Shown here: one piece after another, positions 1 through 11,043 of the stretch
Layout of the letters: every line of letters begins with the position of its first letter
Numbering within the stretch: position 1 is the stretch's first letter
Source of the DNA: Rhabditophanes sp. KR3021
Lineage: Eukaryota > Nematoda > Chromadorea > Rhabditida > Alloionematidae
NCBI GenBank assembly: GCA_963281155.1
Contig: CAUJLY010000001.1
Coordinates: forward strand, 4,340,001 to 4,404,000
Direction of reading: 5' to 3'
Length of the DNA stretch: 64,000 nucleotides
The notes under the pieces: generated by a model
What the model saw: only the letters and a program-made list of their open reading frames with translations
What the model was told of the DNA's origin: nothing
Databases searched by the model: none
Made by a program: the position numbers and the translations under genes

Positions 1-933
1 AACACAATCAACGGTTCTGCCCAACTCTAAGGCGATTTTGTAATTATTCCCATCAAGCTTTTTGTTAACTGATAACAAATCTTTTTTGTCATCTTCTGTA
101 AATGGCCTACTAGGGTCAATTTCCTTAAACACTATAGGATTGTAAAGCTTTTGTAATCTTTTTATAATTTGTTTTCCATATCGATTGTTTAAGCCTATAC
201 AAAGTCTGGGAATCAAAGCGTTATCCAAAGAAAACGAATGTTGCTCCAACCGACTTTCCTTAGAACGACCATTTTTACAAGCACCCAAAATCCAGTACAA
301 TTCTTCTTCTTTTGTTCCAACCTGTTTACAGAATCGCTTCCAATTCTTAACTATAATAGCATCTTCATTTTCCTTAAATATACCAAAATCAAGATTGATT
401 CCAAATTTTGATAATCTTGCTTCGTATATTTTTGTCCAGGAATCCGTGATCCAGTGATAGAAAGGATAGTTTTGATGCATAATCCCTCCGTCATCCGGAA
501 GAAATTTTCTATTCTTCAATTTGCCTCCTGTAGCAGTATTTGGTGGTACATATCTGCTAATATGTAAAGTACTAGCTTTTTTTGCAAATATTTCCGAACT
601 CTCTGTGCTATCTTTGCCAATACCAATAGCATTTACCTGATTTTCAAACATTTTTATATGCGTTACTTCCTTATCAACGTCCTTTAAAATCAAAGGTTTT
701 TCTCTTAAAAAAGGAACATCAATTTCATTTTCAGAGTCACTATCATCGACAACATGCTGTTGTCTTGTATCAGAGGGCATTTCAGGGCAGGCAGAATATA
801 AATCTTCGCAATTATAATTCTCAGCATCAAACAGTTTACTTGTTATTACAAGACCATTCTTTACCAAAGCTAATGATTTTTGTCGTTTTGTGTCCCGCTT
901 GTTATAATCAGGTGCATAACTGTTACGCTTCAT
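1..933 (-). CDS. Myb/SANT-like domain protein, N-terminal part (runs off window)
   Basis: The minus strand is open from an ATG at 931-933 to the window edge: 311 codons, no stop and no visible intron. The N-terminus is basic and polar ([17 protein letters not shown]), followed by an acidic stretch. The last ~150 residues hold tryptophan-spaced segments: [10 protein letters not shown], then [11 protein letters not shown], then [10 protein letters not shown] at the window edge. The last two match the W/F-x-x-E-D...IA..LGRT pattern of Myb/SANT DNA-binding repeats as arranged in TTF1/Reb1 or DMTF1-like proteins. It lies 290 bp downstream of the gck-3-like gene on the same strand, so it could be co-transcribed. 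The C-terminus is missing, so subfamily is uncertain: TTF1-like or DMTF1-like is inference; a coding gene is likely. Confidence 0.6.
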
Positions 934-1223
934 GATTGTGCTAAAGAATAAAATTATCATTTTTGGATAATTAACTTACATTTTGGATATCTAATCACGG
1001 TATTTTGAAATAAATTTGTTATAAGAACATTTAAAAGTCAGCATTTGAAAAAATATATCCATTTGAGACTAAAACTTCATTCCAAATATAAAACACAGAC
1101 CCAAGTTATTATAAAGATAAGAGACGTTGAAGTGGAAGTGGTTTAAAAAGTTGTTTTATTATTAAAAATATATACTACAATAAACTTTTCGTATAAATAA
1201 ATAAACAACTGCATATATTGAGT

Positions 1224-2837
1224 TCATTCTACATGAGATATTTGAGCAAATCCGGTCAAAGTTTTTTCGTCAGGCACTTCATTTTGAGCAACACCAGAGT
1301 TTAGTCCAAATGTTACAGTTCTTCGCTCATCTCCAGATGCAGTATAATCCAATAGCTTTTGTAAGTTGGCGGCTATTATGACCATGTCTCGAGCAGTGAT
1401 TAATTCAGCTCCAACTAATTCATGAGCTATGCCTTCGACAGTATCTTGGTTGGGAGTGTAGTCAAACTTAATGTCATTTAATTCTCTCTGTTGGTTGCGG
1501 ATTCGTAAGACCTAAAATTACATACAATATTATTTTGTACTCTAAATATAGCATACCAAGTTAATTACATTTTCATCTTGCTCACCACCATTATCAACAA
1601 AATGTGGCACATCTTCTTCAGTGTCACTGAATTCGAACTCATGTGACTTGTCAAACTCGAAATTCCAGTTCCCGTCCTTGTCCTTCTTGAGCTTCCCGCT
1701 TGCTACTAATTTTGGTTTATCCCCAATACTTGGTAATTGTATTTCCGATAAATTTTCAATTAACGTCGAAACTAGATACTTTGGATCCTTCGCTTTCCTG
1801 AAAAAGGAATACTTCAATAATTCGGAGGAGGTTGGTCGTTTGCTAGGGTCCTTTTGTAAACAGTCTTTAATCAAAGTTCTAAAGCTTTTTCCATATGCTT
1901 TGTATTGGTCTTTCCTTTCAGCATTTGTATCTAAATTTGGGGGATCATTCTGGAGAGTCATCATAAGAACTTTCATGGGTGGATATCTATTGTATGGAGC
2001 AACGCCGGTACACAACTCGAGTGCGAGAATTCCCAAAGACCAAATGTCGACTTTCAAATCGTACCCGCTGACTTGTTCCATTACTTCTGGGGCCATCTGA
2101 AATTAAAAAGGTAATAAAGAATATAATTCAAAGCCTACCCAACAAACAGTCCCAACGAAAGTGTGCCTCAACTTCTGCCTAGACATATCTCCAGAATTAC
2201 AAGCAATCATTCCCGAAACCCCAAAATCAGCTATCTGTACGCTTCCATCATCAGCAACCAAAATATTCCCCGCTTTAATATCGCGATGAATGTGTCCATT
2301 ACTATGAAAGTACTCCAATCCTTTGAGTACTTCCTTCAAAATCGTCGCAATCGTCGCTTCATCCAATACACCATTCATGGCTTGATCCTTTCCAATAGCT
2401 TTGATTTTTCTCTTTAAAATGTCAAGCATCGACCCTCCACCTAATAATCGCATCACCACCCATAACTCATCCTCGACCACAAATGATCGAAAATGATTGA
2501 CAACATTAGGATGTGAACATTGTGACATTGCTTGGATCTCGTGTGACAACTCATCAACGCTTGTGGCGCATTTTTCAAGATTTATGCATTTGATGGCGCA
2601 TAACTCATTTCTTGGAAAACATTTGGCTCTGTAAACGGTGGCCGTAGCTCCCACTCCAATTGCCTCAATTAATTCATAGTCATCCCTATTTGAAGGCCAG
2701 TCTGAATCCGCACCTGAAAGAGAGTGTGAGCTAAAACTTGAAACAATAGTATCCGAGGTAATGGAAATAGGGTTATTTATCGGTATCGAAGAAATGATTT
2801 CAATAGGTTGTTGTTCAATCATACTGTCTGTATCCAT
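1224..2837 (-). CDS. gck-3: GCK-3-like Ste20 kinase (OSR1/SPAK orthologue)
   Basis: Three exons, 2837-2139, 2096-1557 and 1511-1224, with 42 and 45 nt GT..AG introns, encode 508 aa. The kinase domain runs from about residue 54 (glycine loop [12 protein letters not shown]) through the catalytic lysine (CAIKCI), [13 protein letters not shown] and the activation loop [13 protein letters not shown]; the first intron falls right after CW. The last ~95 residues are a clear OSR1_C/CCT domain ([18 protein letters not shown] ... [12 protein letters not shown]), which in this family binds RFxV motifs of WNK kinases and cation-chloride cotransporters. Known role: osmotic and ion-transport control downstream of WNK. 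Oddity: the usual GTPCWMAPE has Val in place of Pro. It starts 193 bp after the FKBP gene ends, same strand. Confidence 0.95.
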
Positions 2838-3030
2838 TCTTATACACTACGAACACTATATTGACAAACAGATAAGAAATTAACACATAAATTATATGCA
2901 GATATAAAACGATTGCAAGAGCTATCGGTACAAAAACAAACACAAATTTTATATAATAAAAATTTCATCATAAACCATTTTGAGAAAAGTGATATTTGAG
3001 TCGAGTAAAATCTTATTATAACTTATTAAT

Positions 3031-6000
3031 TCAAACTTCTTTTTGCTCAACTTCTTCAAGTTTTACTTGAGTCTTGGCATCATCCTTAGATGTGCATGGA
3101 TCAGATGGAATCAGTTCTCCTTCAGACTTCATTGAAACAGTGTCGCCCTTGTCGGAACAATCATTTTCTAACTCAGATCTAAGTTTGTCAGAAGAAGTCA
3201 CATCTTCGACAGATGCCTTACTTTCTTCCTTCTTTCCATCATTTTTCAGTCCTTTGTCAAAGAGACGAGAGTAAGTTTTCTTATCCTTGGCGAACTCCTC
3301 TTGCATAGCTTTCTTGGAAATTTGAATGTTACTCTGAGCTGCCTTATTGTCAGGTTCGGATATAAGAACTTGATTGTAGTAATTAATAGCAGCTTGGAAA
3401 TCCTTTCTTTGTTGCAAGGCTTGTCCTTTTCTGTAAAGAGCCTTAATATTCTTAGGATCAAGAGTCAATACTTTGTCACATGACTTGATACAGTCCAAAT
3501 TTTCATTCCCTTTTTGATGCACTAATGAAGCATTGAGGTGACCAGCAATGACAGTTTGTCTCCATTTCGTTTCGCACTCTGGTTCGAGATCTTTCAAGTG
3601 GTCAATAAGAGAAATACAGCGATTGTACAAATTTAAAGCTAGGGTCAGCTTGTCTTCCTTTAAGTACTTGTTTCCTCTATCTTTTGCAATGATAGCGGCA
3701 TCGATCTTTTCTTCAGTGCTCATTTCCCATGAATGCTTAGTTTGGATGAAATCTTTCAAAAAAATCTCGACTTGGATATGGGCATTGTGTGGCAAATTGA
3801 ATTGTCCTCTTTCACTGTCCTTGTAAGAGTGGTAGGCTCCACTGATGTTGAATATAGACTTTTCGCCTCGTGTCATTCTACGAATGGCCAATTCCATTCC
3901 CGAACACAATCCTTTTTCAAGGCCTTCGCCTAAAGCAAACCAAAGATTGTCATTGCTCAGGAAAGGGACTCCTTCGTGAGTTGCCACAATTCCAACATTC
4001 ACATCAGCATATTCGGCTGGATTTTGGTACTTTTCACCTTCAAATTTGATGGATCTAGTGATAGTTCCGTCTCTAGCTGGAGAAATATCTTCGCCTTAAA
4101 TTTAAATGTTAGTTGCAAGATAATTGTTCGCAATAGTGTTCAATGCACAAAACTCCCAAAAATGGTAATTATAAATTATTTTTTTGCTTGCTCAACACCG
4201 CACTCAAATTTGGTGTGTTTTATTTTAAAATGGATGGATGACAACAAAAAAGAAGGCATTCTAGGAAAGCATGGGCAATACATGATTGTTTGTTTCTCAA
4301 AACCTCCTAGTATTGGAAAGAAGGTCTTGTGTGTCGATAACAATAGTGTGTCTCTAACCACAAGAAAAAGACGATTGCTTCTGGTAAGTTAACATACATA
4401 TTAATATACTTATATCATTTGCAATAAAAAAAGATTGGAAGTGATGATTATGGAAAGAAGAATTTTTGCTCACACAGGACTTTTCAATCTCGCTATAGGA
4501 ACTTGTTTTAGACAAAAAAGAGTGGCTTTTAAACAAACTACTTATCATTAAAAAGAATTTAGTTGTTGTCAAGAAAGAATACAACTAAAAAATTATAGCT
4601 GAAAACATTGAAGCAATCCTCATCAATGCTTTTCGTAATCAAGTCACAAACTCATGCTTGGACAAAGTGCCTCTTCATTTTGTCTTACGAATGAATCCAC
4701 AAATTCATTTAAAAGTAGCTAAATTAATTCTAAAGGATTTTTCAAAATGCAAGCATTCTGAGCATATTTTGAAGTGCTAGTGGATATGTTTGTATCTTTG
4801 TGACTTTTAATAATTTTTACTTCTGTTTTTAAAAATATCCCGTGCAGAGATTAAGCTTACCAAAGAAACTGATCAACTCGATTTCAAAATCTAACACAGC
4901 TTTTCCTGGAATCTTTGGTGGTGATCCATACTCGCCATAAGCGTATTCATAACCAATTCTAAATACGGCCTTCTCTCCTTTAAAAATGGAATTAAATATA
5001 CACAATATAAATTATTTAATATTTTAGTTAACAATGTATACATTTAAAATTGAATTTAAAAAAACTGTGCAGCAACAGTTAGTTCTTTAAAGCATCGAAC
5101 CTTCAAAATTGAATAAACTGTAAGCTATTTACGTGTCCATATTAAGATCAAATGTAACCTATATTAAGCATTCTTATTAATTTTAGTTCAACAACATCGC
5201 CTCTAATAGGTGTTTATTATTATAAACAAGGAAGAAACTAAAAGAAGAGTTGATAGTCTATAAAACTAGTTACTAGTATAAATATCCAGGCGGTGGAAGT
5301 AATCAGAATGTGCAATGATGATGGGAATTTAACATTTTGTCCAAGTGAAAAAGATGTTGTTATTGGCTGTTTCAATTCATATTATTGTATCTTATTTATT
5401 TTAGATGATACTAAGGAAGTTGGTTAATCACAGGAAAAGGTTGTTTCCATCTTCAATAAGACCTCTCCTCTAACAGAGCTCCAGTCTATGTTAATTAACA
5501 GTCATCAAAAAGTCCTACTTCTCTAAAAAGAGTGCTGAAAATATTGAATGCTCTTCGTGATCAGATTACTAATTCTGATTCAGGCAAGCCATCTATACAA
5601 TGTGTCAGCTACATGGATCCAGACAAGAACGGACAAGTCGCTGAAATGATTATAAAGATTTTCTGTTTGTGCACCCATTCAATATGCTTTAAAGTATTAG
5701 TCTTTTTTATATTTTTAATAAGTAAAAAACCTTTCTTCATTGTCTTCACTCCTAAATCCCATCCCTTGATGACCTGTTCATTTCCAAGACCAAATGAAAA
5801 TTCTTCCTTACGGTCACGTGATGAGTCAAATTTTTTCCCATTTGAAGCTAAGGTACCAGTGTAATGAACGAAAACCGTGTCCCCCTTTGATGGCTTAACA
5901 TCGATGGGCCCTTCCTTTAAGATAACTTTAAGAACACCTCCATCCTAAAATATGTTTAGATATAATTGTCAATGAGCTTGCACTTGCCTTTTTGTCTGTA

Positions 6001-6062
6001 ATGTCAATTGGTGGATTTTTGGCATCCTTGGAAAAAAGTTCAGAATAATCTTTAGTAGCCAT
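3031..6062 (-). CDS. fkb-6: FKBP51/52-like immunophilin (FK506-binding PPIase with TPR)
   Basis: Four exons, 6062-5988, 5944-5731, 4977-4861 and 4094-3031, encode 489 aa. Exon 1 (MATKDYSEL...) leads into an FKBP PPIase domain (about 26-135: [33 protein letters not shown]). A second, degenerate FKBP-like domain follows (about 145-250), then three TPR units (about 260-390: [40 protein letters not shown] pattern) and an acidic/Ser tail. Family role: HSP90 co-chaperone and prolyl isomerase, cytosolic. Intron 1 begins with GC rather than GT (GCAAGTG at 5987), the only reading that keeps frame. The 753 and 766 nt introns are far longer than neighbouring introns and hold plus-strand coding-like relics. 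The symbol is by similarity to C. elegans fkb-6. Confidence 0.9.
4150..4800 (+). other. Coding-like relic A inside FKBP intron 3
   Basis: Inside the 766 nt FKBP intron, on the opposite strand, is a readable segment starting at an ATG at 4233 ([20 protein letters not shown]...) that runs about 50 codons to a GTAAGT. After a stretch with stops comes a frame with [18 protein letters not shown] and then [19 protein letters not shown] (about 4605-4780). The second half resembles relic B in the next intron. I do not recognise the family. Broken frames suggest a decayed nested gene copy rather than a working one. Confidence 0.4.
5280..5730 (+). other. Coding-like relic B inside FKBP intron 2
   Basis: The 753 nt FKBP intron carries a plus-strand segment (about 5530-5700) reading [15 protein letters not shown] then [17 protein letters not shown]. 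This lines up with relic A (AFRNQVTNS ... [17 protein letters not shown]), and both are preceded by a GCTGAAAAxATTGAA match at DNA level. The upstream part has stops in every frame. It is interpreted as a diverged tandem copy of the same unknown gene fragment. Confidence 0.4.
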
Positions 6063-7316
6063 ACTTACTTGACGCAACCTTAAAAATAAAATTAATTATA
6101 TTAGTGAACGGTTTAGGTGGTGACAATCTCACAGATTACACGTCACACAAAATCACATATGTGATGAAAAGCCAAATAAGCATAAACCAATATTCTAGAT
6201 AAATGTTAAATACATTTGCCTTTTAATGAGACACCAATTCCCAAGTTCTTCGTGGCAAGAATATTTTTGAATATTAGATTGCTAAAAGATTGCCACAACA
6301 AATATGCTAATATTCAACATGATACATACACATGTTATAGATATATTAGTTTACTAATCTTGCCACGCACTTAAATATATGAAAAAATATGGCAGTCGAT
6401 ATCAATTGAACCAAATAATGAAGACGATATTGTGAACAGGAATAACAAAAACAAATTAATTGACAATAATAAGTCAGATATTGATGATATTATTATCCCT
6501 TAAATCTTTTTATACTTTGTATCTGACTTATATTTTGGCACAAAATGATAAATATTACACACAGATTACTTTTATTTGTATAACAATCAATCTAAATACG
6601 TATTTTTAATAAAAAGTATTAACATTCTAGAGTTTTATTTTTAAAACAAGTGTTGTTTTGAAAAGATTAGTTTTTTTATTGCGTTGATGATGTGCTAAAC
6701 AAATTTTAACATACAATAACTAGGAAGACCCTTTCATTTACAAAGATGTATTTTTTGGTGGATTATTATTTTAACTTACAAAACTGTTTGGATCTACTAA
6801 TAGAGATAGGTAATAGTAAAATATATGTATCATACAAACGTAGCATTATTATGGAAATATTATGACTTAGAAAAGAATTTACGGTATTTATATAGGTAGA
6901 AGATATGAGTCATATTCCAAGACCAAGGATACATTTATTTCAGTTTTAGTATCATTTATTGTACATATTTCTTGCTACAAGATAAATGATTTATAGGAAG
7001 TATACGAAAGACTAGTGGTCTTAGAAAAAATTATATTAGAGAAAGAATTATATCGAAATGACGTTTTGCAAATTAAATATATGTCGTTAAAGATATTTTT
7101 AAACAAATGAACTTGTACATTTTTGATCTTTTTGATGAATACTTAAACTTTACTTTATTTCGATGACATCACCCCGACGACTTTGTAGTGCGTCGTTTCA
7201 TCAATACATTTTATACCAATATTTAGTCCCGTATGGACTGTAAATGCGCCTAATCTTTTGACACACACTATACTAAGTTAGCAAAATAGTGATTTAAATT
7301 TTTTTGCGTTTATATT
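6063..7316. other. Intergenic, divergent promoter region
   Basis: 1.25 kb between the divergently transcribed FKBP and UNG genes. AT-rich with many short runs of A and T; no ORF, repeat array or RNA gene was recognised. A somewhat GC-richer patch at about 7165-7265 lies just before the UNG start and could be its proximal promoter. Confidence 0.5.
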
Positions 7317-8237
7317 ATGAAGCAAACTACTCTTTCAGCGCTATTTGGTAAAACCGCTCCAGTCTTGACGGCTACAGAAAACTCAACCAAAGGTATCAAA
7401 AGAACACTCGCATCTACTCAAAGCAATGTAATTAGTCCTGCTAAGAAGCAAACTAAGTTGGCTACTAATTTTGAACAATCAAAACGTATGACTAATTACA
7501 CCATTGACAGTCTTTTGGAAACTGTCCAGGATCAAAAATGGAAAAGGCTGTTAGCTGTAGAGATGAATAAGGATTACTTTAAAAAGTTGTTGGCTACTCT
7601 CAATAGTGAAATCAGCAAAGTAAGTTTAACACTAAGTTTATTAAAACTATTGTTGCTTTAGAAAAAGGAAATCTTCCCTCCATTCCCATTAATTTTGCAT
7701 GCATTTGACAAGACCAAGTTTGATGAAATCAGTGTTGTTCTACTTGGTCAGGATCCATATCACAATGATAATCAAGCTCACGGACTTTGTTTTTCAGTCC
7801 CGATGAATATCAATCCTCCTCCATCCTTGAAAAATATTTACACTGAATTGAAAGCAAATTACCCAGATTTCAAGACACCTAACCATGGTTTTTTGGAAAA
7901 CTGGGCCAATAAAGGGATGTTTATGTTGAATGCAAGTTTAACTGTTGAAGCTCATAAAGCTAATTCCCATGCTACATTCGGATGGCAAATATTTACTGAC
8001 AATGTTATTAAAATGATAAGCAAAGAATCTAAAAATGGTGTTGTTTTCCTTTTGTGGGGTAATTTCGCACATAAGAAAGAAGCTTTGATTGACGCTAAGA
8101 AACATAGAATTGTCAAGTCTGCCCATCCATCTCCCCTCAGTGTCCGATTTTTCAAAGGATGTAAATGCTTCAAGAAAGTTGACGATGCTTTAGTCACACT
8201 TGGAAAAGAACCTTTCCATTGGAACTGTCTTGCATAA
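7317..8237 (+). CDS. ung-1: Uracil-DNA glycosylase (family 1 UNG)
   Basis: Exons 7317-7619 and 7662-8237, joined across a 42 nt intron (GTAAGT..TTTAG), encode 292 aa. It removes uracil from DNA, starting base excision repair in nucleus or mitochondria. Family-1 motifs are all present: GQDPYH with the catalytic Asp (about 130-135), GLCFSVP, LNASLTVEAHKANSH, LLWG, and the HPSPLS loop with the catalytic His (about 256). Residues 3-10 (QTTLSALF) form a PCNA-interacting PIP-like box, as in nuclear UNG2. An AATAAA follows at 8265, 28 bp after the stop. The next gene lies convergent. Confidence 0.97.
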
Positions 8238-8474
8238 ATATTGTACATCATTTTTTAAATTTAAAATAAATTTTTTATTTAGACCATTTTATTAATTAAT
8301 TAAAACAATACAATTTTTGCTGCCATAAAGTTAACTCTAATTTGAGTATTACCAAGTGACAGGTAATTATTCGAATTGTCCTTTCAATAATTAATCGTTT
8401 AACTTAAAAAATATATTTATTTTAAAAATTCCCAATTAGTTGCATTTTAAATAATAAATGTATATAAAATATGT

Positions 8475-8890
8475 ATGTTCTACCAAGGAGTTTTACTGGA
8501 ATTACAAGAACAGAAACTAAAATTGTCGCATATTTTGCATAAAAATGCATGCGGTAGATGGGTTGTTTTATTTGAAGCTATAATTACATTATTCTTTATT
8601 GCAAAGGCAGGTACTTCAGAATATTTAGTAGATTCTGAACTGCCTCAATTTGCACCTCTAAATGCTTCTTTTACTTCAGCAAAGGGGATGATTCTGACAG
8701 CTCCATTAATTACAAACAATGCAAAAGAAGTTTAATGGGTCAATTTTATTTGAACGGCATATATTTTTTCTTGCATATCATTGATAAATCCGATGTTATT
8801 AATAAATGGTTTCACCATTGTTCCGGCTTTGGTTTTTATTGCAGTGAAAAGGGCAGATTAAAAATAAATAATATCATAATACATACTTCA
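8475..8890 (-). pseudogene. Broken paralogue of the neighbouring secreted protein
   Basis: Reading the minus strand from about 8890 gives a MKYV-like start, then KPFINNIGFI and EKIYAVQIKL, then NGAVRIIPFAEVKEAF. This aligns through its length with the intact 140-aa protein at 9154-9576 (QPFTNKIGLI, GGIYPIKITV, DFVDVVSYEEFEEIL). The copy carries a frameshift between the signal-peptide-like start and KPF, plus two in-frame stops (TAA at about 8733, TGA at about 8648). It is a tandem duplicate, same strand, now decayed. The plus-strand ORFs across it have no family features and are treated as shadows. Confidence 0.65.
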
Positions 8891-9153
8891 TTTTATGAAT
8901 TCTGGAAAAACAGTGAAGTATTCTCATATTTAACAACTTTTTTAAATACATGTTTGTAAAAACATTTTAAGCTTTATGTTTTGCTGATAAAAATTAGTCT
9001 CATACTTATATAACCTTATATATACAGGACTGGTTTTCTACAATATCACAAATTTTACATAAAATATATTGTTTATGAATATAAAATTCGTACAAACATG
9101 GTTAACTTTGATGATTTGTCTAGCATTAGTCTAACGTATTTTTATCTTCGACA

Positions 9154-9576
9154 CTAGTTCCTCAAAATGTGATTACTGTTTTTGGATTTTTTGAGAGCCA
9201 CCAAAATATCTTTATCAAAGCTGGCTATGATGTCTTTTTGCTGTTCATTAAGAGATGTCGCATATTCTGGAATTAATACGTTTGTGTTAGTAGTAAATGG
9301 CAACATTTGGGAAAGAATTTCATCCGCAGTTTCTTTATGAGATTCAATAAACCTTAAGATTTCCTCAAACTCTTCATATGAAACTACATCGACAAAGTCA
9401 TCTTCTATTACAGCTTGCAATTCATCGTTGGCCACAGTTATTTTGATAGGATAAATACCGCCATTCTTCGTTTTAATCAAGCCGATTTTATTAGTAAATG
9501 GTTGAACAGTAAATTTTTCTGCCCAGATAATAGTAAAAGAAGTAATTAAAACAATTATAAATAAAAAATATTTCAT
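9154..9576 (-). CDS. Small secreted protein, unknown family
   Basis: A single-exon 140-aa ORF. Residues 1-19 (MKYFLFIIVLITSFTIIWA) form a good signal peptide with cleavage predicted after IWA. The mature part is about 120 residues, acidic, without cysteines, with a VVSYEEFEEILRFIESH helix and a basic C-terminal end. I do not recognise the family. A decayed tandem copy just downstream (8475-8890) shows it was duplicated, which supports it being a true gene. Confidence 0.6.
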   Translation of the reverse strand: MKYFLFIIVLITSFTIIWAEKFTVQPFTNKIGLIKTKNGGIYPIKITVANDELQAVIEDDFVDVVSYEEFEEILRFIESHKETADEILSQMLPFTTNTNVLIPEYATSLNEQQKDIIASFDKDILVALKKSKNSNHILRN

Positions 9577-9747
9577 TTTGACAAATACAATTGATAAAAT
9601 AAGCCTTTAAATATGATTTTATCAAATCATTTGACAAATAACATAAAGATTAATAAGAATTATATCTTAACATTTATTTTAAGAATTAAATTAATAAAAT
9701 ATACAATTAATAGTTTACTTATTGAATTATATTTTTGTCAGATTTAT

Positions 9748-10092
9748 TTATACAAGCAAATGTTTATACTTGACGGCGGATTTTAATATTTTTTCAGCAT
9801 ACCTGCAAGATGCTTTTACTTGCAATTTGTTTTTATCCGCGAGTTCTGCCGCATGCAAAACAAGTGGAAGTGCTACGCCTTTTCCACGATAAGCTGGTGG
9901 ACTGTGAGTATGAAAAATATCCATGATCTTGTCGTTGATTATTTTGTAATTCAATGCAGCATTTCCTTCTCCCTCTGAAAACAGAATTTATTTACTGACG
10001 ACCAAATATTACTCAATATTACCTAGTTCAATGTAAAACGATTTTTTGGCAACATCGTGTTGAACATTGCTTGATGGTTGCTCGTCGGGCAT
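9748..10092 (-). CDS. NATD1-like mini GNAT acetyltransferase
   Basis: Exons 10092-10023 and 9974-9748, with a 48 nt GT..AG intron, encode 98 aa. The fold matches the short GNAT-like YjdJ/NATD1 group: [20 protein letters not shown] holds the R-G-K-G acetyl-CoA loop, followed by [20 protein letters not shown] and a C-terminal YAEKI helix. Length is close to the family's usual ~100 aa. Family members are predicted N-acetyltransferases, substrate unknown. The start at 10092 is the first ATG and gives a polar leader ([13 protein letters not shown]). Confidence 0.85.
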
Positions 10093-10338
10093 CTTTAATT
10101 TATATAAATCGTTTTTAATATTCAAATTAACGTACTAGAAGTGGTAAATTATACGTGGCAATGCACATTTTGGCTGTTATAAATTGATAATATATTGAAA
10201 AAGGAGAGTAATAGTTATTCTAATAATGCTTAAAATACTTATTTAGTATTACTATTTGTTTCCTTCTCCAGTTTATCTTTCTATTTGGGAGGATATTACG
10301 GTTTGGTTTAAACTTTGGTAATTAGTTATACAAACCCA

Positions 10339-10560
10339 GATGCGCTAACATGTGGAAACACCAATGAATACAGAGAATACCTCAAAAAGGCTAAGATACG
10401 CATCATACAAATGCTGAAGCCGATAAACATACGTTTCCCTGGGCTGTTGAAATCTACAGCACACATGGAATGATTAAATGCGCCGCAGCCTTGATTTCAA
10501 AAAAACACATGATCGTCCATGGTTATTGTACCAAGACAAAAAGTGATGACTTCAGTTCAA
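10339..10560 (+). pseudogene. S1 (trypsin-like/DUF316-type) protease relic
   Basis: The segment reads ALTCGNTNEYREYLKKAKIR, then after a one-base frame change NAEADKHTFPWAVEIYSTHG and CAAALISKKHMIVHGYC. This is the start of an S1 protease: propeptide Cys, IIGG-like site, PWAV strand, and the region around the catalytic His. The His-box is damaged (HGYC where AAHC-like is expected), and nothing of the Asp or Ser regions follows. It resembles the intact protease at 47.8 kb. Clearly a fragment. Confidence 0.65.
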
Positions 10561-10905
10561 AAAATTCTATCTTTGTTTTCTGACTATTCTTTCAAATTAA
10601 TACACAATGTCAAAACAATATCTATCAAAAAGAATTTGACATGAATCGTATATTATTCATAGGAAGCTATACAAATTTTTGGTATTTATAAAATGTGGAA
10701 TTCAAGTTTCAAAATGCAGTTATTTTTGAACTGGATCAAAAGATTCCACATGCCTGCCTAAATCTTGATAGTGATCATCAAATAAAATCAAACTAAAGTT
10801 ACATTTCTTATAATTTACTTAATCATGATCATGTGACAAATAACAAGAAAGACCACAAGCATTTTCATTTCTATTCAATTTCTTATTTTGATAGTATGAT
10901 ACAAA

Positions 10906-11043
10906 ATGCAACATTTTAATCAATCTTACCGAGGTCCTGACTATTTAGCTGGAATTTACAGTAAAATAAATGAAGCATATAATGAATCTGAAGAACGGAT
11001 ATTGAAGAGACTGAGAAAAATGGCAGAAGAGAAAGGTCGGTAG
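10906..11043 (+). other. 45-codon ORF, doubtful
   Basis: ATG at 10906 to TAG at 11041-11043 gives 45 residues, starting MQHFNQSYRGPDYLAGI and ending in a charged helix (EERILKRLRKMAEEKGR). No signal peptide and no recognised family. Its composition looks protein-like rather than random AT translation, so it may be an exon relic. Flanking sequence on both sides is non-coding. Confidence 0.2.

Noticed and set aside
1621..2417. Plus-strand ORFs of 84-159 codons over the kinase gene
   Set aside because: They lie antisense to a clear OSR1/SPAK kinase and have no family features; shadows of the coding frame.
8475..8959. Two plus-strand ORFs of 86 and 74 codons
   Set aside because: The minus strand here aligns to the neighbouring secreted protein; the plus ORFs are shadows of that pseudogene.
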